A stretch of 64,000 bases of DNA. It comes from Leucobacter chromiireducens (GTDB lineage: Bacteria; Actinomycetota; Actinomycetes; Actinomycetales; Microbacteriaceae). Of this stretch, positions 44,910 to 52,407 are shown piece after piece. The translations under genes were made by a program, and so were the position numbers. The stretch is from contig NZ_RPDI01000016.1 of the NCBI RefSeq assembly GCF_003917135.1, positions 1 to 64,000 of the forward strand, in the 5' to 3' direction. How positions within the stretch are numbered: the stretch's first letter is position 1; every line of letters begins with the position of its first letter. Under the pieces are notes generated by a model, which saw only the letters and a list, made by a program, of their open reading frames with translations, was not told the DNA's origin and did not search any database.

Positions 44910-46043
44910 TCAGTCGCAGGTGCTCGCCGTTGCGAGCGTTCTCTCGATGAGTTCGGTGAGCGCCAGTGAGCTCTCCAGTTCGGGCACCGTCGCCGCCCGT
45001 CGGGCAGTGCGTGCGATCGCGTCCGCGGCCTCGTTGAGCGGGTGCCCCGAATGTCCCATGACGTGCTCAAGCGTCACTTCGGTATGTGTGTGCGCCTGCC
45101 ACCACGCACGCTCGAATCGTGACCGAACAGTGTGCTCGATGTTGCGCGCCTCGGGGATATCGGCCGGATGATGTGCGCCGCGACTGAGCCAGTTGGCGAC
45201 GGTGAGAGCCTGCACGCTGTCGCTCATGATGACGGCGTTCCGTGGAGCCGTCGCGACTACCAGTTCGAGCGCATGGATGATCGCGAGGAATTCGATCTCG
45301 CCCGAGTGCGTCTGCGTGAACCCGGAATCCAAGACGCAGTCACCCTGATCGCTGACCGCGACGGCAGCGAACAGGCGGCTGTACGCCGCGCTCTCCACTG
45401 ACGCATCGGTCGCGATCTGGACCATGTCGCAGTTAGCGCGTGCTGCGATCCGCCGCTCCGTTGGGAGCCAGTACACCGTGGAGAACGGTTCTGGCAGTCC
45501 CTGTTTCTGCGCGCGATTCTCAGGGGGGATCGCGTCGGCCTGCGACGCCTCAAGGAAAAACCGTCGTGTTTGCAGGGCGATCTGTTCGCGGAGCTCGGGC
45601 TCGGCCCGGCTCCCCACACCCAGCCCGACGGACACGCTGAACCCGGCGTTTCGCAGTGACGCGGCGAGTCCGCGCCGCTTCTTCGGCACGGAGATCCATA
45701 CCGGATCCTGAACGGTCTGCAGCGCGAGGTCGAGATCCGTCATGATCAGTTCTACCGGTGTCGAGCCCACCGTCCGGCCCAGATGAATCTTCGTCTCGCC
45801 GTCCTCCGGCGATACGACAATGGTCCACCCCACCACGCGGCCACTCGTGAGATCTGACCTCGGTTGAGAGTATGTGGCGATGGCAACGTGCACCGGCGCT
45901 GCCGACATGGCTGCCGTTGGCACGCGTGGGGTGGCCTCGAGATCGCGTCGCAATGGAGAAGACCGCATTGGAGAAAACAGGAGGGGATCGAGTGCCCGGG
46001 CATCGTTCATGCGAATAGGTTCCTCGATGCCACCGACATTCAC
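44910..46043 (-). CDS. RNase H-like domain fused to an unknown N-terminal domain
   Basis: 377 aa from ATG 46043 (or 366 from ATG 46010, which has GAGGA upstream and may be the true start). The C-terminal part, from about residue 205, is an RNase HI fold with all four acidic residues in place: QIATDASVES (D), SGEIEFLAIIHALELV (E), VIMSDSVQAL (D), and GHSGHPLNEAADAIAR (H then D). The N-terminal 200 residues (VGWTIVVSPEDGETKIHLG, PVELIMTDLDLALQTV) are not recognised and may be a second, degenerate strand-binding domain. The likely role is RNA:DNA hybrid cleavage, unproven. The gene follows MarR on the same strand. Confidence 0.75.
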   Translation of the reverse strand: MNVGGIEEPIRMNDARALDPLLFSPMRSSPLRRDLEATPRVPTAAMSAAPVHVAIATYSQPRSDLTSGRVVGWTIVVSPEDGETKIHLGRTVGSTPVELIMTDLDLALQTVQDPVWISVPKKRRGLAASLRNAGFSVSVGLGVGSRAEPELREQIALQTRRFFLEASQADAIPPENRAQKQGLPEPFSTVYWLPTERRIAARANCDMVQIATDASVESAAYSRLFAAVAVSDQGDCVLDSGFTQTHSGEIEFLAIIHALELVVATAPRNAVIMSDSVQALTVANWLSRGAHHPADIPEARNIEHTVRSRFERAWWQAHTHTEVTLEHVMGHSGHPLNEAADAIARTARRAATVPELESSLALTELIERTLATASTCD

Positions 46044-46076
46044 GGAGATGCGGGGCGGCTCCCCGCGTTCAGTCGG

Positions 46077-46535
46077 TCAGTGCGCCGGGCCCGCGTCGAC
46101 CGCGGCGATGATGGTCGTGAGTTCGTCGCGCAGCGCCTCAAGGCGTTCGAGCGGCAGTCCGAGCCGGCTGATCACCGCTGGTGGCACGTCGAGGGCGCGT
46201 TCGCGCAGCGCGTGGCCCTCGGCGGTGGGGGCGAGCGCGAAGGTGCGGTCGTCGTCGGCGACCGGCTGGCGCGCGATGAGTCCGAGCGCCTCGAGCCGTT
46301 TGACGAGCGGGGAGAGCGTCGCGGGATCGAGGCGAAGCGAATCGGCCAGATCTCGGAATCGCATCGGCGCGTGCTCCCAGAGTGCCAGCATGACGAGGTA
46401 CTGCGGGTGAGTCAGGCCGAGCGGCTCGAGGATCGGCCGGTAGACGCCGATCACGCTGCGGCTCGCCACGGCGAGCGCGAAGCACACCTGCCGGTCGAGC
46501 TGCAGGAGGTCTTCGGGGGTTGACTCGGTCGCCAT
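46077..46535 (-). CDS. MarR/OhrR-type regulator with sensor cysteine
   Basis: 152 aa, MarR winged helix. Near the N terminus DRQVCFALAVASRSV matches the OhrR pattern, with C18 in the place of the peroxide-sensing cysteine, and GLTHPQYLVMLALWEHAPMR plus DPATLSPLVKRLEALGLI give the DNA-binding part. It may respond to organic peroxides or other oxidants, although no ohr gene is seen beside it. The message appears leaderless: minus-strand TAGGAT lies six bases before the ATG at 46535. Two GTGC(A/G)CAAAC elements in the divergent gap are likely operators, so it probably represses itself and the zinc-ribbon gene. Confidence 0.87.
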   Translation of the reverse strand: MATESTPEDLLQLDRQVCFALAVASRSVIGVYRPILEPLGLTHPQYLVMLALWEHAPMRFRDLADSLRLDPATLSPLVKRLEALGLIARQPVADDDRTFALAPTAEGHALRERALDVPPAVISRLGLPLERLEALRDELTTIIAAVDAGPAH

Positions 46536-46555
46536 GGTGGAATCCTAGCTCATTC

Positions 46556-46601
46556 GTGCACAAACGTTCTGTGCTAGCATTTTGTTTGTGCGCAAACAAA
46601 A
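46556..46601. promoter_or_regulatory. Divergent MarR operators and leaderless promoter
   Basis: GTGCACAAAC at 46556-46565 and GTGCGCAAAC at 46588-46597 are 32 bases apart. The second is inside a perfect inverted repeat of 9-base arms TTTTGTTTG and CAAACAAAA around TGCG (46580-46601). TAGCAT at 46575-46580 is a -10 for the rightward gene, seven bases before its GTG, so a bound regulator would cover both promoter and start codon. Confidence 0.65.
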
Positions 46602-46884
46602 GCGGGAAAAGTATCATCTCTGGCACAAGACTCCCTACGACGGGGTGCCTGGCTTCTACGCCGCCGTGCAGCGGCTGTTCTACCAGTTCGAAGGGCCGGC
46701 CCAGCTGGGCGAGCGTGACGAGCCGGCATACGTGCGGCCGGCTGATCCCGCCTGCCCGGTCTGCAGTCACTCCATGAAGTTGCACCGCATCGACCGTGGC
46801 GGGCCAGGGAAGCCGACTCACCTGCGCTGCCCGAAGGATCCGGTCGCGGCGGAAGCCACCGCCTCCGGGGTGCGGGGGGAGTAG
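46588..46884 (+). CDS. Small zinc-ribbon-like protein
   Basis: 98 aa from GTG 46588. It has a Lys/Arg-rich start (VRKQKREKYHLWHKTP) and a Cys cluster CPVCSHSMKLHR...HLRCPKDP consistent with a small zinc ribbon; no other domain is visible. The start is set by TAGCAT at 46575-46580, which puts the transcription start on the GTG itself; an in-frame TTG at 46582 is not favoured. It is controlled from the divergent MarR gap. Partner and function unknown. Confidence 0.65.
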   Translation: MRKQKREKYHLWHKTPYDGVPGFYAAVQRLFYQFEGPAQLGERDEPAYVRPADPACPVCSHSMKLHRIDRGGPGKPTHLRCPKDPVAAEATASGVRGE

Positions 46885-47010
46885 CACTCCGTTCGACTCA
46901 TCCGCTGGAACGCTTTGCCGTGCGAGCCCAGGCATCATAAGCTCAGATCAGGCGGGTGATCTGCTGCGACCCGGTGCCGCGGCGGCCGCCACGAGCGGAG
47001 GGATGGGGCG

Positions 47011-47943
47011 GTGAACGCTGTGCGCGTGGGGATCGTATGGAATCCATCGAAGACGAGTCGCGACGCGCTTGAGCGCGCGCTCGCCGGCTCGCAGCCGGCC
47101 CAGCTGAGCTGGCACGAGACCAGCCCGGACGACCCGGGGCGCGCGGCGACGCGCGCGGCGATCGAGGCCGGGGCCGACCTCGTGCTGGCAGCCGGCGGCG
47201 ATGGCACCGTGCGCGCGGTTGCCGAGGAGCTCGCGGAGTCCGGCGCGGCCGAGCTGGGGATCATTCCCCTCGGTACGGGAAACCTGCTGGCCAGGAATCT
47301 CGGTGTGCCGTTGGGGGATGCCGCCTCGGCGGTCGAGCGTGCGCTCGGCTCGGCGGGGCGCGCCATCGACGTCGGCTGGGTGGACCTCACGCGCGCGGAC
47401 GGCAGCGCGGAGCGGCACGCCTTCGCCGTGATGGCGGGCTTCGGCATCGACGCGAACATGATTACCGAGACCGACGACGAGCTGAAGGCGCGTGCGGGGT
47501 GGCTCGCGTATGTCGAGTCGCTCGGCCGCGCGCTCTCGGCGAGCGAAGTGATCGAGCTGAGCGTCGCCCGTGATGGGGGAGCCGCGGCCGGCGAGCGAGC
47601 GCACACCCTGATCGTGGGGAACTGCGGCATGCTGCAGGGCGGCATCACGCTGCTCCCCGACGCGGATCCAGGGGACGGCGAGCTCGACCTGCTCCTGCTC
47701 CGGGCCGACGGGGTCGTCGGGTGGGCGGACACGCTCCGCAACATGGTGTGGGACAACGGGCTGAAGCGTGCGCTCACGGGTGGCGAGTCCGCCGAGAGCA
47801 GCGAGAGCGCGGCGCACGAGCGCTTCACGGCGCTCACGGTCGCGCTCGACGAGCCGCGGGTCTTCGAGGTGGACGGCGACGAGCTCGGCGAGGTGGTGCG
47901 CATCGAGGTGTCGGTGCAGGCGGGTGCCCTCCGGGTGCGGTAG
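47011..47943 (+). CDS. Diacylglycerol kinase/sphingosine kinase-like protein
   Basis: 310 aa, DAGK catalytic family (YegS/DgkB-like lipid or diol kinases). The nucleotide-binding motif is LVLAAGGDGTVRAVAEEL, followed by GIIPLGTGNLLARNLGV; the C-terminal half is the beta-sandwich domain with FEVDGDELGEVV. It would phosphorylate diacylglycerol or a related lipid at the membrane. The start is GTG 47011 with GAGGGATGGGG upstream. It stands alone; the 126-base gap before it has no strong feature. Confidence 0.9.
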   Translation: MNAVRVGIVWNPSKTSRDALERALAGSQPAQLSWHETSPDDPGRAATRAAIEAGADLVLAAGGDGTVRAVAEELAESGAAELGIIPLGTGNLLARNLGVPLGDAASAVERALGSAGRAIDVGWVDLTRADGSAERHAFAVMAGFGIDANMITETDDELKARAGWLAYVESLGRALSASEVIELSVARDGGAAAGERAHTLIVGNCGMLQGGITLLPDADPGDGELDLLLLRADGVVGWADTLRNMVWDNGLKRALTGGESAESSESAAHERFTALTVALDEPRVFEVDGDELGEVVRIEVSVQAGALRVR

Positions 47944-48007
47944 TCGCGTGGCTCGCTCACCGTCGCCCTCGCATGCACAATACGTGGGTCGAGTACAGTG
48001 AGCACGC

Positions 48008-48049
48008 ATGCTTGAGCGGAATCTCGAACTGCCCTGCATGGATCTCTGA
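48008..48049 (+). CDS. Possible 13-aa upstream peptide before Mrr
   Basis: ATG 48008 to TGA 48047-48049 encodes MLERNLELPCMDL. TACAGT at 47994-47999 is a good -10 that would start transcription at or just before this ATG. The Mrr ribosome site overlaps the stop region (GAGAGGA). It could be a translated leader that couples translation to mrr, but this is only an inference from position. Confidence 0.35.
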   Translation: MLERNLELPCMDL

Positions 48050-48059
48050 GAGGACGACA

Positions 48060-49016
48060 ATGGCACAGTTTGCCCCCGATGGTGTTCCAACAATCGATGG
48101 GTGCAGGCCCGTTGTGTTGCGTTTTCTCGCGGATGGAGAGACCCACCAGCTGAAGGACATCATCTCCGGCGTAGCAGCGATCATGGACCTCGCTGATCAC
48201 GTCGTTGCCCAGCGACTCAGCTCGGGGCAGGGGCGTCTCGAGAACCGAGTTGGCTGGGCGTGTTCGTCGTTCAATCAGGCAGGCCTCGTAGAGAAGGTGC
48301 GCCGAGGCTGGTACAAGATCACCGAAGAAGGGCGCGCAGTGAATGCGCGCGGTCTCATTGAGTACAGCGAGAACGACATGCTGGAGTGGCCGAAGTGGTC
48401 CGCCTACCGAGCGGAGCTTCGAGAACGCGATGCTCGTTCCCGGAAAGATCATGCGGATGGAAACGAGCTGGCAGGACGCGCGACCGATGCGGATGAGGAT
48501 CCGCTTGACGCGATCTCGCGTCGCGTGGACGGCGTGAATGCGGAAGTCGAGACTGAACTGAGAGGGCTGCTGCAGGCCTCCTCGCCAGAGTTCTTTGAGC
48601 GAGCAGTGCTGGAAGTACTCTGGGCAATGGGGTATGGCGGCAAGCTGGGCGGCATCGAGCACCAGGGGTGCACTGGCGACGGTGGGATTGATGGGGTCAT
48701 CCGACAGGACCCGCTTGGCTTGCAGAAGGTGTATGTACAGGCAAAGCGCTATGCCGACGGGAATACCGTTGGGAGTCCCGATATCAATGGTTTCTATGGG
48801 GCACTTCACCGGCGGGGTGCGGACCGCGGCGTCTTCATTACAACGTCCTCGTTCTCTCGAGCGGCGGTTGAAGCCGCCGAGCAGTTTGCCGGCAAGATCG
48901 TGCTGATCGACGGTATCGCGCTCACGTCACTCATGTTGAACTACGGTGTCGGCGTTGAAGCCCGGACTCAGTACACCGTTTTCCATGTGGATCGAGACTT
49001 CTTCGAAGACCAGTAG
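48060..49016 (+). CDS. mrr: Mrr-type restriction endonuclease
   Basis: 318 aa. The N-terminal winged-helix (Mrr_N) region covers roughly residues 1-110 (VVLRFLADGETHQLKDIISG, ITEEGRAVNARG); a linker follows; the C-terminal nuclease has the PD-(D/E)XK-like core GDGGIDGVI and VYVQAKRY near residue 228, with GVFITTSSFSRAA. It is a type IV restriction enzyme that cuts methylated foreign DNA in other bacteria. Codon use and base composition look less GC-biased than in neighbours, consistent with horizontal transfer. GAGAGGA sits eight bases before the ATG. Confidence 0.88.
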   Translation: MAQFAPDGVPTIDGCRPVVLRFLADGETHQLKDIISGVAAIMDLADHVVAQRLSSGQGRLENRVGWACSSFNQAGLVEKVRRGWYKITEEGRAVNARGLIEYSENDMLEWPKWSAYRAELRERDARSRKDHADGNELAGRATDADEDPLDAISRRVDGVNAEVETELRGLLQASSPEFFERAVLEVLWAMGYGGKLGGIEHQGCTGDGGIDGVIRQDPLGLQKVYVQAKRYADGNTVGSPDINGFYGALHRRGADRGVFITTSSFSRAAVEAAEQFAGKIVLIDGIALTSLMLNYGVGVEARTQYTVFHVDRDFFEDQ

Positions 49017-49131
49017 ACGCACGTACTTACGTCTCGGTCGTGTAGATCCGCTGAAGTGGCTGGGCGCGGCGTGCGCGCAGAAAGTCCGGATCATCCGCGC
49101 AAAAGCGGCGCGGCCGTGCAATGATCGGGGC

Positions 49132-49461
49132 ATGGGGTATCTGATGCACGGAACGCATGAGTACGAGTTCGAGGACCGCCTGCTTGCGCACCTCAAGGTC
49201 GTCATCGGCCAGAAACTGCGCACGCAGGAGAGCTTCTTCCTGAACTGGAGCAAGACGCCCGAGCAGGGCAGTGGGCGCGTCTCGCTGTGGCTGTCACCGC
49301 ATGTGCCGATCGGCTTCCGCTTCGCTGGGAGCCGCTCGCCCGAGCTCAACCCGACGTGGGTGCGTGTGCTGACCGCGCGTTCGCACACCGCGCGCGGGCT
49401 GACGATCCTGAGCGAGGAGGACGCCGAGGCGTTCGCGCGCCAGTACCCCGACCTCGCCTAG
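49132..49461 (+). CDS. DUF7882-type small protein
   Basis: 109 aa, MGYLMHGTHEYEFEDRLLAH, then LKVVIGQKLRTQESFFLNWS and PHVPIGFRFAGSR, the usual layout of a Microbacteriaceae-restricted family (DUF7882), sometimes mislabelled as DNA-ligase related. It has no signal or membrane helix; the function is unknown. It lies after Mrr with a gap of 115 bases and before a strong hairpin. The ATG at 49132 is chosen because the conserved family start begins there. Confidence 0.75.
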   Translation: MGYLMHGTHEYEFEDRLLAHLKVVIGQKLRTQESFFLNWSKTPEQGSGRVSLWLSPHVPIGFRFAGSRSPELNPTWVRVLTARSHTARGLTILSEEDAEAFARQYPDLA

Positions 49462-49489
49462 CCGCCCGCCGACCCGCCTGTCACACCGA

Positions 49490-49556
49490 ATCGGGGTCAC
49501 TCTGGCAGGGTGTCGTCGCTCGTGCTGGCGCGACACCCTGCCCAAGTGACCCCGAT
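49490..49556. terminator. Bidirectional hairpin terminator
   Basis: ATCGGGGTCACT / AGTGACCCCGAT (12 bases) and GGCAGGGTGTCG / CGACACCCTGCC (12 bases) form one long stem with a two-base internal loop (CT/CA) and a 15-base apical loop. It lies between the rightward DUF7882 gene and the leftward glsB-like gene. Confidence 0.75.
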
Positions 49557-49611
49557 CCCGGGCGGGTGCGGAGCCCGGGCGGGCGCGGGGGCCGGGCGGG
49601 CGGAGCGGGGG

Positions 49612-49881
49612 CTAGCGGGTCGCCTCCCTGCCGCGGCTGAAGAGCCCGAAGATCAGCAGCACGAGGACGGACCCGCCGATCGCGAGCAGCCAGGACTGGA
49701 GCGACCAGAACGCGCTCATGTCAGCCCCGAAGATCATCCCGCCCAGCCAGCCGCCAAGCATGGCGCCAACGACGCCGAGGATGAGCGTGGTGAACCAGCC
49801 GCCGCCATGCTCGCCCGGCATGATCGCTTTTGCGATGGCTCCAGCGATCAAGCCGAGGATCAGAAACGCGAGGAAACTCAT
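49612..49881 (-). CDS. GlsB/YeaQ-type small membrane protein
   Basis: 89 aa, transglycosylase-associated/GlsB family stress protein with three hydrophobic segments (FLAFLILGLIAGAIAKAIMP, LILGVVGAMLGGWLGGMIFG, SWLLAIGGSVLVLLIFGL). The ATG at 49881 has AAAGGAG eight bases upstream; the longer frame to 49929 lacks conserved sequence. It is commonly induced by envelope or acid stress; the molecular role is unclear. Confidence 0.85.
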   Translation of the reverse strand: MSFLAFLILGLIAGAIAKAIMPGEHGGGWFTTLILGVVGAMLGGWLGGMIFGADMSAFWSLQSWLLAIGGSVLVLLIFGLFSRGREATR

Positions 49882-49995
49882 GATGTCAGCTCCTTTCGGC
49901 CCAGCGAACTTCGCTCGGGTGTGCGCCACACGATACCCTCAGTTTTTGCCTCTGAGCAGGGGGTTGTGAATTCCGGCTGCGGGGAGTATTGCGCC

Positions 49996-50036
49996 GAATC
50001 TCTGGATTCTGGGGAATCCACGGTACCTGCTGAATC
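49996..50036. repeat. GANTC-rich intergenic stretch
   Basis: GAATCTCTGGATTC followed by GAATCC and GAATCT within 41 bases, between the YggS stop and glsB-like start. The first palindrome is nearly identical to that at 40146-40159. It may terminate YggS or belong to a short repeat family. Confidence 0.4.
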
Positions 50037-50815
50037 TAGAGCCCAGGCCAGTAGTGGCTGTCGGGAACCTGCCGCGCCCCGAAGATGGCCTGGCCGACGC
50101 GCACGCAGGTGGCGCCCTCCTCGATGGCGACCTCGTAGTCGCCGGACATCCCCATGGAGAGCCCGGCGTCTCCCAGCAGATCGGGATCGCTCTCGCGCAG
50201 GTGATCGCGCAGGGTGCGCAGCCGGGAGAAGCACGCGCGTACGCGCTCCGTGTCCGAGCTGAAGATCGCGAGGGTCATGAGTCCGCGCACCCGCAGTGCC
50301 GAGTAGTGGGGGAGCGCGCGGAGGAATGCTCCGACCTCCTCGGGCGGGAGCCCGTACTTCTGGGGCTCGTCCGAGGTGTTCACCTGCACAAACACGTCGA
50401 GCGATCGGCCAGCGGCCTGGAGGCGGCGGTCGAGCGCGGCCGCGGCGCGCTCGCTGTCGAGCGCCTGGAACTCGTGCGCGAACGCGGCGACGTCGCGCGC
50501 CTTGTTTGTTTGCAGGTGGCCGATGACCGACCACTTCACGCCCAGCTCGGCGAGCGCGGTCGCCTTGCGCGCGGCCTCCTGCACTTTGTTCTCGCCGAGC
50601 TCCCGGCAGCCGGCCTGCACGGCGAGGCGGATGCGCTCCTCCGGCACGGTCTTGCTAACGGGAAGGAGTCGCACGTCGTGCGGCGACCGCCCGACGCGCT
50701 CCGCGGCGGCCGCGATCTTGCTGCGCACCGCGGCGATGTTGTGCACGAAGTCGGCCACCCCGGTCGCGATGGGGAAGTCGTGGATCGGCGGCTCCGCGCC
50801 CGGTTGACTTGTCAT
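50036..50815 (-). CDS. YggS-type PLP homeostasis protein
   Basis: 259 aa, YggS/PLPBP family. It binds PLP but is not an enzyme; it keeps the free PLP pool in balance. The PLP lysine is in LLPVSKTVPEERIRLAV, with ELGENKVQE, WSVIGHLQTNKA and GMSGDYEVAIEEGATCVRVG at the phosphate site. It is divergent from a MocR-type regulator, which also uses PLP, so the pair may regulate vitamin B6 metabolism. Minus-strand TACGGT (50828-50823) lies seven bases before the ATG, making the message probably leaderless. Confidence 0.9.
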   Translation of the reverse strand: MTSQPGAEPPIHDFPIATGVADFVHNIAAVRSKIAAAAERVGRSPHDVRLLPVSKTVPEERIRLAVQAGCRELGENKVQEAARKATALAELGVKWSVIGHLQTNKARDVAAFAHEFQALDSERAAAALDRRLQAAGRSLDVFVQVNTSDEPQKYGLPPEEVGAFLRALPHYSALRVRGLMTLAIFSSDTERVRACFSRLRTLRDHLRESDPDLLGDAGLSMGMSGDYEVAIEEGATCVRVGQAIFGARQVPDSHYWPGL

Positions 50816-50885
50816 AGGTCAAACCGTAGCATGGCTCGTGTTCGTCGTACAGAACCGAGGATCACGCCGGCCGAGAGGAGTACCA

Positions 50886-52262
50886 GTGCCACACGAGCGA
50901 CGCAGCGCGGCACCCGGGCTCGCAGCGATCTCCTCGGCCGGGCTGCGCGGCACCACGGCCGAGGAGATCGCGGCGAGCGTTCGGGCCGAGCTGGATCGTG
51001 GCGCGCTCGCGCCGGGCGACACGCTGCCGCCGGTGCGCGCGCTCGCCGAGCAGCTCGGCGTGAACCGCAACACCGCGCTCGCGGCGTATCGGGTGCTCGT
51101 GCGCGCGGGCCTCGCGGAGACGCGCAGGGGCGGCGGCACGATCCTGATCGATCCGCTCCGCGTCCTTCCCGCCGAGGGGCGCACGGACGGAGGCGCTGGC
51201 GCGCCGCTCCGCGACGTCGGGGACGGCAACCCCGATCCGGCGCTGCTGCCTGATCCAGCATCGGTGACGCTCGCGGTAGCGCGGCCGCGGCTCTACGGCG
51301 AGGAGCCTATCGATCCGGATCTCGCGGCCTGGGCCACCGAGTGGATCGCGGCGGACCAGCCGCGGCCGTTCGCGGTGACCGTGACGGCTGGCGCGGTGGA
51401 CGCCGTGGAGCGCCTCCTCTCGCAGGCGCTCCTGCCGGGTGACGCCGTCGCGCTCGAGGATCCCTGCTTCCTCACGAGCATCAGCACCGTGCGGCACGCC
51501 GGCTATCGCCCGCTGCCCGTGGCGATGGACGAGGCCGGCATGCGCCCCGAGAGCCTGCGCGCGGCCCTGGCCGGCGGAGCGCGGGCGATCGTATGCACCC
51601 CCCGCGCGCACAACCCGACGGGCGCGAGCCTCACCCCGGGGCGCGCCGCCGAACTCCGGGAGGTGCTGGTGGACTTCCCCGGTGTCCTGGTGATCGAGGA
51701 CGACCACTTCGCGCTGCTGTCCACGTCGAGTCCGGAGACGATTGTCCCGGCGTCGCAGTGGCGGTGGGCCCTGGTCCGCTCGGTGTCCAAAGTGCTGGGG
51801 CCCGATCTGCGCCTCGCGATCGTCGCGAGCGATCCCGCCACCGCCGAGCAGCTCGCGCTCCGGCTCAACGGGGGGAACACCTGGGTGAGTCACCTCCTGC
51901 AGCGGGCGAGTCACGCGCTCCTCACCGCGCCGGGCGCCGACGCGCGCGCCGCGGCAGCTGCCGCACACTACTCGGAGCGCGCGGCAGCGTTTACCGCGCA
52001 GCTCGCGCGGGTGGGCCTCCGCGGCGCGGGGCGCGATGGGCTCAACGTGTGGGCGGACGCCGGGGTCGACGCCGCCACCGTGCTGCCGCGCCTGCGGGCG
52101 CGCGGCTGGCACGCGCGCGCCGGCAGCGAGTTCGCGCTCGCGGGCGGCCACGAGCGCTGGGTGCGGCTCACCGTACACACGCTGAGTGATCCGGAGCAGC
52201 GGCAACTCGCCGAGGACCTGGCCTGGGCGGCCGGCGCACGCGAGGTGCCGCGCACGGCGTAA
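50886..52262 (+). CDS. MocR-type regulator (GntR helix-turn-helix plus aminotransferase domain)
   Basis: 458 aa. Residues about 20-80 are a GntR winged helix (TAEEIAASVRAELDRGALAP, then VNRNTALAAYRVLVRAG); the rest is an aspartate-aminotransferase-like domain (VTVTAGAVDAVERLLSQALL, CTPRAHNPTGASLTPGR, RSVSKVLGPDLRLAI with the PLP lysine). MocR proteins such as PdxR sense PLP or an amino compound and control nearby genes. The divergent YggS gene is the most likely target. GTG 50886 has GAGAGGAG upstream and is better than the in-frame GTG at 50838. Which ligand it binds is unknown. Confidence 0.87.
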   Translation: MPHERRSAAPGLAAISSAGLRGTTAEEIAASVRAELDRGALAPGDTLPPVRALAEQLGVNRNTALAAYRVLVRAGLAETRRGGGTILIDPLRVLPAEGRTDGGAGAPLRDVGDGNPDPALLPDPASVTLAVARPRLYGEEPIDPDLAAWATEWIAADQPRPFAVTVTAGAVDAVERLLSQALLPGDAVALEDPCFLTSISTVRHAGYRPLPVAMDEAGMRPESLRAALAGGARAIVCTPRAHNPTGASLTPGRAAELREVLVDFPGVLVIEDDHFALLSTSSPETIVPASQWRWALVRSVSKVLGPDLRLAIVASDPATAEQLALRLNGGNTWVSHLLQRASHALLTAPGADARAAAAAAHYSERAAAFTAQLARVGLRGAGRDGLNVWADAGVDAATVLPRLRARGWHARAGSEFALAGGHERWVRLTVHTLSDPEQRQLAEDLAWAAGAREVPRTA

Positions 52263-52269
52263 GAACACG

Positions 52270-52340
52270 GTGGGGTGACCGAGAGGAGAGGTCGCGGCCC
52301 GCAAGGTCGTGCACGCAGGTTCGAATCCTGCCCCCACCTC
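52270..52340 (+). tRNA. tRNA-Cys (GCA) with noncanonical C33
   Basis: 71 bases: perfect acceptor stem GGTGGGG/CCCCACC, T-arm GCAGG-TTCGAAT-CCTGC, D-arm ACC/GGT, anticodon GCA at 52302-52304 and discriminator T52340 (U73, an identity element of tRNA-Cys). The anticodon loop reads CCGCAAG, so the nearly universal U33 is C at 52301 and position 38 is G. The anticodon stem GCGGC/GTCGT has two G-U pairs. CCA is not encoded. Cysteine identity is clear, but decoding ability is uncertain. Confidence 0.75.
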
Positions 52341-52407
52341 GATGTGCGCGGACTCCCGGGCGGAGCCGCGCAGCGCGCAGGCGCGCCGGATCAGCAGCCC
52401 CCCCGGA

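Noticed and set aside
49490-49556. Long inverted repeat considered as insertion-sequence ends
   Set aside because: Only 15 bases between arms, no transposase, and position between convergent genes fits a terminator.
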